Assembly: GCA_025617375.2 (NCBI GenBank)
Contig: JAMYGW020000005.1
Location: forward strand, 2,232,001-2,296,000
Reading direction: 5' to 3'
DNA: 64,000 bases
Source: Acarospora socialis
Lineage: Eukaryota; Ascomycota; Lecanoromycetes; Acarosporales; Acarosporaceae
Position numbers and translations under genes: made by a program. The notes under the pieces were generated by a model. The model made no database searches. It was given only the letters and a program-made list of their open reading frames with translations, and was not told the DNA's origin. Shown piece by piece: positions 56,246-64,000 of the stretch. The stretch's first letter is position 1; every line of letters begins with the position of its first letter.

Positions 56246-59200
56246 ATGCGGCGCCTTCGCGTCGAAGTTGAGCCAAGGGATGCCTTCAGCTCAGCGGGCA
56301 ATTTGCTCCAAGCGCGTCAAGAGCAGAAGCTTCCGCCGTTTATGGAACGATGCAGAGAGGATGATACGCTTGAAGACCTCTATCACAAGATAACTGAGCG
56401 CTACAGCCGGCTGTATCCTCATCGACCGTACGTTCGTCAATCATCCAGGGAGTGAATGTCATCCATTGAGCTAAGTCTAACCACCAACAACAGACCCCTT
56501 GAAATCCGGAAGTTATTGGACGGCTATGGCACCGTGCTGGAAGTTGGAGACCCGGACTTCAAAGTTGGCGATGCCTTTACCGACAGTGACAAAACCGAAT
56601 CCGTTGCCAAGTTCACCGTTAAAGTCGTCCAAGAACGATTGCGGAAGCCCGCGCAGCCGCCTTTGCAGCGCCTCGATTCGATCCCTCCGGATTCTAGTGC
56701 GAGACCTCGGAAACGGCCACTCGGTGGGATCGGATACAATGCTAGAAGCAGCTTGCGAGACTTCATGCATCCGGCAGACGTGGAATCTCAAGGACGTCCC
56801 GTCGGATATACGAGCTCAAATAAAAGGCAGAGGATAGGACTGCAGGAAGGGAGCAGAAGAGACGATCCGGACAGGCCAATGCTCTCACGAGAAAGGGACC
56901 TTGGGGAGATATTCAGCCATCAACCTTTAGGTGACCACAATACGTCTGTGGTGCGACTAGTGGAGGATTCCCAGCGATCACCATACAACCATGGGGGAAA
57001 CCGTAAGAACTTTCAAGTCTTCATTCTCGATATAGACACTGACGTATAGTCTTAGAGCGTATTGCTTACGAGAGACCAACGTCATCCTCGATCCGGAACT
57101 CCGCTGCAGCAGCTTTATCCGCGCGCCCCGAGTTTGCTGCAGTTCCAGACTCACCTCCCACTGTGATTCGATCCTCTATTATCGACGGCTCCCAACCATT
57201 TGAAACCATACAAGACGAAGACACCAAGGCTGAGTCGCCTGAGCTTGGGCAGACACTACACAATGTCCCTGTCTCGAGCTTTGCTAGCCCCTTCAACGGA
57301 CCAGAGCGAGCAATGATTGACACCGCCGAACTCCACCTTATACCACCTCTTCCGCCACCTGCACGTCGACCAAATGGACATGAATATCCAGAACATAATC
57401 AAGAGCCTGCCACCTCCATACCATTCACACCTCAACCGGTAACCGGTCCGTTGCCTCGGAAATCACCACTATCTAAGCTTCCGCCTCATGGCACGTGGTC
57501 AAGACACAGCTCTCGTCCAACTGAGGTGGCCTACAAGCCTGTTCGAGATATCTACGATTACCCGATGAGCGATACCGAGAAGTCTCAAGAGCATCCTCCA
57601 ACCCCGAAGGCGAAACGGCTGAAGACCAGTGGCGCGTTATCCCCTCACGGCAACGATCATTTGGTTGATCAACCTCTGCCACAGTCCAGCATGACTTCTG
57701 TCGTGCATCCGGACAGTCTAAGCCGAAGAGGAAGTGGTGTTACCGAAGCGGAACTGAACTGGCTGCATACGCAGGAGAAATCAATTTGTAAACCAAGCCA
57801 AGCCAGTTACGACTATGCGATTGACCCGGCGACGACTGCATCATCCGAAGTGCCGGACGAAGGGCGCGACTCTGACGGGGATGACGAGCGGCAAGCGTTA
57901 GGGGATGAAGCCAGGGAGAATTCTCGCAAGGCGACGGAGGAACAAGAGTCTAAGGCGAGAGTTGAACGAGAGCGCAAGGCAGAGGCTGAGCGGCTGGCGA
58001 GTGAGGAGAGGGAGCGTACTCAGCAGGAGCGTAGAGATGCGGCAGACCGTCTTGCTGCAGAGGATAGAGCACGTGTTGACCGGGAGCGTAAAGCTCGGGC
58101 TGATCACATCGCGGATGAGAACCGAAAGCAGGTGGAACGAGAGCGGAAAGCTGAAGCAGATCGCGTTGCGGAAGAGAACCGGAAGCGAGCGCAACAAGAA
58201 TGGGAAATGGAAGAGTTACAGCTATCGAGACAAAAAGCGGATGAAGCGGCGGCAGCTTCAAAAGCGAATGAGGAGCGTATCGCCGCAGAAGCAGAGAAAA
58301 AGGCTGAGGAGGAGCGCTTGGAAGGGGAGCGGAAAAAGAAGGAGAAGTCGAAGGAGCGCAAGGAGCGCAAGGAGCGAGAGAAGCTAACGGCTGCACGAAA
58401 GGAAGAAGAGCCCGTGGCAAAGAGAAAGGAGAAGGAGAAGTTGATCCAGAGCGAGAAAGAAGCAGCTCCGAAGGAGGTTGCCCGCCGGCAAAAGATCAAC
58501 AAAGACGACAAGAAGGCTAAGCCAGTCGTCAGAAAATCGGGCACAAAGGGGAAGTCCTCGCCACAAGCGCTTATACGAGCCGAGAAGGACCGAAAAGCCA
58601 ATGAAGCTTTCGTTCGAGCTCGAGAGGCATCCGTGTCCAGTCAACGACAGTCATCCACTCCTCTAAGCACCTGTGCTGACACGTCGAGGGATGGAAAGAA
58701 AGCCTCATCGACTCCATTGATTCCTGGCGTGTCGCGTTCAGAGCAGTCCTCCTCAAGTAAAATGCAGCCGTCAACACCCGGTACAAGTCGCAAGGCTACC
58801 GGCCTCGAGGTCCAGATGCCCTTGCCAAGCGCATTGAAGCAATCGCCCAGTACGCAGCGCCGGTCCGTCTCTTTCGTTGAGAGCGTTCCAAAGCCCATTC
58901 TGCCGCAAGGAACGACCAAAGAGGACCTAGCAAGAATGAGGGCGAGATTTTCTCAAGCCAAAGGAGGGAGTTCAAATTCAAAGACCCCCGGCAGAGCCCA
59001 GGCATCCATCAAGATAGAAGGCGGCGGGGGCAAGGTCCAGTCGAAACTCAACGTTACTAGAGATACTAAACTCAAAGGCCGAGTCATCGATCCACCAGCC
59101 AAACCAAAGTTGCCTGTGCAGAGTGAGATTGTTTCGGTCTCTTCCGAGAGCGAAAAGTCGGCTTCTCCATTCTACTCAGATCCGGAGGACGACCCGCGGC

Positions 59201-60462
59201 AGAATGGTGGAGCAAAAGCTGGGCCTTCATCTCGAGGCACGCCGTCGTCTCGTCCTGGTTCTGTCAAAGGCAACGTCACGGCTCGGATGAAATCAGTTAC
59301 TATTCCTTCAGCTACTCCGTCAAAGCTTACCACTCCTAAGCCAGAACCCCCGAAAGTCGCTTCTTCGGACAATGATAGCATTCAAAGCTTTCGGTCGGAA
59401 TCTGAAGCAGGATCTCGCTCTCGGTCCGTATCGCGGTCGCCTGCCCGCTACGTTTCCCAAACATCAGTTTCACGTTCATTATCCGGCTCCGAAAATGACA
59501 TGATCTCGCCTTTAGCATCTCAGCCTAACGGATCGACCAAAAGCTCTACCAACGCAAGTCATACCTCGACTCCCAGCAGTCATGTGCCGCAGTCCAGCGG
59601 TGGTGCAACAGAGAAAGCGCATCCTACATCTCGACCATCCTCGACCTCCCAAGCACAATCGCAGGCATCCCAAGCATCCTCAACTCAAATCTCGATCCCT
59701 ACCACCCAGTCCTCCGAAGTCGTCCACGCTCAAAGCGTCGAGCACGACCTTGAAGCTCGTCTCCAACGCGACATCTCCCGCTCCTCCGTCCAACCTCCCT
59801 CTTCTCAGCCCCGAACCCAAACCCAAAACCACCCTTCCGGTACCTCCGCTCCGCCAAAGACCAATCGCATCCCGAAACCTACACAAGCTACCACACCGAA
59901 CCCTACACCACCCACAAAAACCCCCTCAACAACATCAACCAACCGTGTCACACAGCCTGAATCCCGACCCAGCACCACCTCGCGTTTCCCCAGCCTCACA
60001 GGTCTGAAAAAGAATCCGCCGAAATGGGACTTCAAAGACGGTGGAGCGGCGCCGATGCCCGATTTCATGAAGCACAAGGCGAAACCGACGCCTGCCCCGC
60101 CGTCGTCTCAAAACAAGAAGGAAAGCTTGTTCATGTCGCCAAACACGCAGCAGAAGTATATTGATCTCTACAAGTCGTCCACGGAGAGCGAAGACGATGA
60201 CTCCAACTCTTCGTCTTCTGACAACGACGTTATCATCACTAACGGTGACGAACACGGGATCGCGAAGCTAGCAGCAGCTGGAGGAAGATACGGGTTGAAC
60301 AGCAGTCAAGGCCAAGGCAAGGGTCAAGACCTGGGACGTACGCCCTCAACGGCTGCCAAGGCCACAGGGGCAACTGGTGGGACGAGAGGCAAGAGTAAAT
60401 ACGGCTCCGCACTAAAACGTATGTGGCCTTTCGGTAGCAGTTCTCAGCCCTATGAGGTTTAG
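56246..60462 (+). CDS. Net1/Dnt1-type nucleolar protein (Cdc14-binding N-terminal domain)
   Basis: Exons 56246-56427, 56494-57002 and 57056-60462 join in frame to 1365 residues. The first 115 residues match the fungal Net1/Dnt1 N-terminal domain: RRLRVEVEPRDAFSSAGN, FMERCREDDTLEDLYHKIT, RYSRLYPHRPPLEIRKLLD and LEVGDPDFKVGDAF. The remainder is low-complexity. It includes a nuclear-type basic patch, a 200-residue Glu/Lys/Arg coiled coil with repeats of ERERKAEAERLA type, Ser/Pro/Thr-rich tracts, and the short conserved C-terminal block NPPKWDFKDGGAAPMPDFMK. Family knowledge: Net1 and Dnt1 sit in the nucleolus, tether Cdc14-type phosphatase and influence rDNA silencing and mitotic exit. Phosphatase binding is inferred from the domain only. 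Confidence 0.75.
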
Positions 60463-61357
60463 TTTAATTCGCCAAAAGACAATTCTGATCGGGTGTTCTT
60501 GGTTGGTGTAGAATTCGAACGGCTTGGGTCGTCGCCCTCTCGTTCAGGATCGAAGGGGGCGGCTGGGAGGATGTAATGGATGGACGAGTTGGGACCGTTG
60601 TACAGGATAGGGGAAGGGGGAAGGGATGGGGAGATGGGTGAGACCGGGTGTAATGGTGGGAGCAGTGGGGGAGGCTATTGGGCGAGTTTAGGAAGGACGG
60701 GGGGGGAGGTGTGTGTGAGGTGTATGATACGGCCGACTGTGCTTATGATTGCAAGCGAAGGGTGATGTGCACGGGAGCAGAGGGAGATGTGCTTCGCTGA
60801 GTTTTTTAAATGATTGGATCTGTAGCTGTAACATGTACCTCCTGCTCTTGTGCGTCTATGTCCTGCAGGCTTGACCTCTTTACGGATATGGCTTTGAGGT
60901 TGTCTTTCAGCCTTGGGGCTGTATTTGGCCTGAAGCTACGTGCTACCTGACCAGTCAATTTTGGCTTACCTAAGGTAAGGTTGGTTGTGGCTTGCGATCC
61001 TCCGTATCGATACGCTACCGCAATGACGTCGTTTTGCGGTAGCGCCGACCTCGGCAACATTGAGCTGCAGCTGTTTGTCGAACAAGGAAATAGGACCAAG
61101 ATTGCTCGCATGACAGTGAATATTCCGTCGTTTGCGCAATGACTCTCTCCGCCTGAAACTGCTGTTCCGCGGATACTGTTCTTGAAACCAACGATCTCAG
61201 TCAATCCCCTCATCTACTCTCCACGTCGCAGTCAACGACGGCCTATCGCGTACCCTCCACCAAATCATTAGGGCTTTTGAATTTACGCTCATTGCAGGCG
61301 ATTTCTATTCCCCGCAACGTCTGCACTCTGTCACCTACTTCACCCAACTGGGGAAGA
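60463..61357. other. Intergenic stretch, nothing recognised
   Basis: It lies between the Net1-type gene and the NEDD8-protease gene. It is G-rich near 60590-60740. No gene is supported. Confidence 0.4.
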
Positions 61358-61514
61358 ATGCATCAAGGAGGCTTTCATCCCTTTAAGGGCAGAGTCAGCA
61401 AACATTTCGGCGATACGGTATGGCTCTACATCATTGGAGATTACTTTGCCGTCGCAAGGGCTCCTCCATCCACGCAAGAGCTAAGTGAATTGGTTAAGCT
61501 GACTGAGCTAAAAG

Positions 61515-62481
61515 AAGGATACCAAGCTGAGCCCTGATGACCCATATCTAAGCTGTGAGGCCTCGTACACATCCCTTGTTTCGGATGGAACTGACTCGAG
61601 GTAGATCACGACATCCGATGTGTGTGCGCCTAGCCTACCCCGACAACCGATGAAGACCCAGTACTGATATGGCAGCGTAGTAATGAAGGAAGATGTCGAC
61701 ACGCTCAGGAATGATTGGCTCACAGATAACGTGGGTCGCCACCAGCCTCCGACCCAGACCGTCTGCTAATGGAATGGCAGAGCATAGCGTTCTGGGAAGA
61801 GTACGCTTCCACAACTCCATCTGCACTGTGTCTCTCACGCAAACCGCTAAACACCTCACTAGATACCTGGAACGTGAAGTCCTCAGCAATTACCCCAACG
61901 CGCACATCGTCCTCCTCCGCCCCTCCATGTCCTTTATGCTTATGCAAACCCCTGACCCCCGAACCCTCAAAGACGCCCTGCCGGACTTCAGCAAAACAAC
62001 CCACATATTCCTGCCCATCAATGACTGCCGGAACGTCGAGGTCGCGGAAGGTGGCTCGCACTGGTCGCTTCTCCTCGTCAGCCTGATCGACGGCGTCGCC
62101 TTCCACTACGACTCGCTGCGCCCGATGAACGAATCGGAAGCGGCGTTGGCGACGCAGAAGATCGGCCAGCTGCTGGGCAAGGAGCTGCGCTTCCAGGACC
62201 TGGAGGATAGCCCGCAGCAGGAGAACAGCAGCGATTGCGGCGTGTTTGTGTGTGTGCAGATGCGGCATCTGTTGGTAAAAAGGCTCTTGCAGGTACAGGC
62301 GCGCGACAGGGTGACGATGAGTATGGGTGGGAAGTATGTGGATGCGAAAGGGGGTCGGAAGGAGATGTTGAATATTATCGAGGGGTACAGGAGGGAAGGG
62401 GAGAGGAGGCGGTCGTCAGTACTCTCTCTTCTTGTTGTCCTATTGATCGTCCTTGTATCATATACATATATTTCGTCATGA
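61515..62481 (+). CDS. NEDD8-specific cysteine protease (DEN1/SENP8 type, peptidase C48)
   Basis: Four coding blocks, 61515-61564, 61676-61730, 61781-61800 (20 bases) and 61863-62481, join in frame. They restore the family start region LSPDDPYLS, KEDVDTLRNDWLTDNSIAFW and EEYLEREVLSNYPNAHIVLL. The catalytic triad is readable: His in GGSHWSLLLVSLID, Asp in AFHYDSL, and Cys in SSDCGVFVCVQ, with a Gln before it. Family knowledge: DEN1 cleaves NEDD8 precursor or NEDD8 from targets and in Aspergillus controls development. The C-terminus has a hydrophobic segment (VLSLLVVLLIVLVSYTYI) that could anchor it to a membrane, which is unusual. The first exon is uncertain: an ATG at 61358 could splice in phase to 61515. 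Confidence 0.82.
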
Positions 62482-63663
62482 TACGCAATACTATGTTGTT
62501 CGTTACTGACCGGCAATCTGCCCAGACGGAGCGCTTCTCCCTTTGGCAAACCAAAAGACCACTCTTCCAAGTCCCCACCTCGGATCGACTGACCTGAACA
62601 GTCACAGTCGCCATCACCGTTAACTCACATCAAGCCTTGCTCTACCTACGCTACAATTCCCCACAAGGCGCTTCTCAATGTCGTACGTGGAGTCATCTAG
62701 GCGTTTGCTCGCTGGAGAAGAGCCATTCACAATCTACACTTCTGTACAATGCCCGATCGTTATTACATAGACGATCCACGATGTATATAAGGACACAATG
62801 CTACGAAATCATGCTCACTGAGCGGTATCTCGTAAATCGGAATAGCTACCACGAGTGAAACCAGCTTAGCTCATCCTCTGGATGATACATGCACAACACC
62901 CGCACCACCTTGTCCAATCCATCTCACCCAGTCTTTCCCTCACGTTCCACGCAGTACAGTAACGTAAAGAACAAGGATGCGTGTTCAGGGTGCTAGGGAT
63001 TTGCGGCTATAATTGTGGAGCTAACACAGTACATCCGGGGGAACTGTGTGGCGTGTAAGACGTAGGGTAGGGGCAGGTTAGGGTAACTGTGGTCGTGGGA
63101 CCGCATTGACGAAGGCGCAGGGTCGGCTATGCTGGAGTGCAGCCGGAGCATTTGGATAAGGCTACGACGTGTGACAGAGACACGATGGGCCGAAAAACAC
63201 TGCAGTCATACCCCACCGTACCGAGGCGCCAATTGCACATCCCTATCAGGAGATCGTGTAACGTTACGGTCCACTGAGATGATCGAGAACCGATTCGATT
63301 GCGGTTCTGTTCGCTGAAACCCTAGTACCCTAGCATCGCCCAGTCTACACATATGTACGTGACTTGCACTCCAACCAAGAGCAATCAAGCTTTGTGACTG
63401 CACGAGTTGCAAACCAGGCAATCTCCAACACGACTGAGCGATTCTTAAGACGTCCTATCATCGGGGCCTAGATGCGCCGGAAATCTCCGACCTTCACCCA
63501 CCTTCCTCTTCGGGCCATGGGTTCCAGAGCAGCAGCACGGTCCAGCACCGATTCCCAATCCCTCGGGACTTGATAGATCCTCCTTTCTCATTTTCTGGGC
63601 AACGCTCCTGCATCTCTGTACAACCATTGTCCCCACGTTGTGAAAAGCTGCCCCCGGTGGAAG
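62482..63663. other. Intergenic stretch, nothing recognised
   Basis: It is the upstream region of the amino-acid permease gene and holds no supported gene or repeat. Confidence 0.4.
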
Positions 63664-64000
63664 ATGGAGAAAGATTACCGCTATAACGATGACTACTCTC
63701 CGCCCCCGCTGGAGGCTGGACATGTAGATGGACACGGGACGGGCTATCACGATGTCGACGTCTTCGGTCGGGAAGAGGGTGCCCAGGTCAGTCTACCATG
63801 CTTGCAGACCACAATGCCTAGGAGTTGACTGGATGACTGTCTAGATTCGCTACAAGACGCTGTCATGGCAGATGGTGGCCGTCCTGATGATCGCCGAGAT
63901 TGTCAGCAACGGCATGCTGTCTCTGCCTTCTTCTCTAGCGGTGGTGGGCATCGTTCCCGGTGTGATCCTGATCGTTTTCCTCGGCGTCTTTGCGACTTAT
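63664..64000 (+). CDS. Amino-acid permease of the AAAP family, 5' part (runs off right edge)
   Basis: Exon 1 (63664-63786) starts MEKDYRYNDDYSPPPLEAGH and encodes a 41-residue hydrophilic N-terminus ending in FGREEGAQ. A GTCAGT...CTAG intron leads in phase 0 to 63845, where IRYKTLSWQMVAVLMIAEI and VSNGMLSLPSSLAVVGIVPG form TM1 and its loop. GVILIVFLGVFATY then begins TM2 at the window edge. The RYKTLSWQ then LSLPSSLAVVG pattern is that of fungal neutral amino-acid permeases (MTR-like, AAAP family), which work at the plasma or vacuolar membrane as proton symporters. Ten or eleven helices would follow outside the window. Confidence 0.8.

Noticed and set aside
57905-58387. Arg/Lys-rich 160-codon plus frame
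   Set aside because: It is a shifted reading of the charged coiled coil of the Net1/Dnt1-type gene.
1-64000. CRISPR array or bacterial-type operons
   Set aside because: Spliced fungal genes throughout, and no regular direct-repeat and spacer pattern anywhere.

Overview
The window is nuclear DNA of a filamentous ascomycete (Pezizomycotina). Most genes have short GT-AG introns of about 45-100 bases, and the gene families are typical of that group: PTH11-like receptor, fungal NACHT proteins with a hydrolase head, MYND/DUF4470 protein, sugar porter, gamma-glutamylcyclotransferase-like protein and NEDD8 protease. The class cannot be fixed from the sequence. All exon models were built by hand from reading frame, splice sites and family recognition.

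Layout. The left edge holds the 5' part of a LYAR-type zinc-finger gene (minus strand). From 1 to 17 kb lies a decayed stretch: a candidate solo LTR, a broken four-helix membrane protein, one apparently intact MYND/DUF4470 gene (4741-6800), a broken coiled-coil gene, two facing relics of Dal5-type transporters, a broken amidase and a broken hydrolase-NACHT-ankyrin NLR-like gene (13349-17114). From 18 to 24.6 kb are intact genes: an ERV2-type thiol oxidase and a branched-chain aminotransferase read divergently, then an array of tRNA-like repeats and a 584-residue protein of unknown family. From 24.6 to 34.4 kb genes are sparse: a PTH11/rhodopsin-like receptor and a secreted alpha/beta hydrolase. 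From 34.5 to 43.3 kb is a compact housekeeping and transport block: small membrane protein, HIS1, a membrane-anchored gamma-glutamylcyclotransferase-like protein, a xylose-isomerase-like TIM barrel (3-dehydroshikimate dehydratase type) and a sugar porter. From 45.5 to 51 kb lies an apparently intact 1707-residue hydrolase-NACHT-WD40 protein. It is followed by a broken drug transporter, a fructosamine-3-kinase, a Net1/Dnt1-type nucleolar protein, a DEN1-type NEDD8 protease and, at the right edge, the start of an AAAP amino-acid permease.

How the parts relate. There is no operon-like or clear metabolic cluster. The most notable theme is two NLR-like (STAND) proteins with the same alpha/beta-hydrolase head but different sensor repeats. 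The WD40 version looks whole and the ankyrin version looks broken. Broken genes concentrate at 2.8-17 kb and 51.8-53.3 kb, so the window alternates stable core blocks with a fast-changing accessory stretch.
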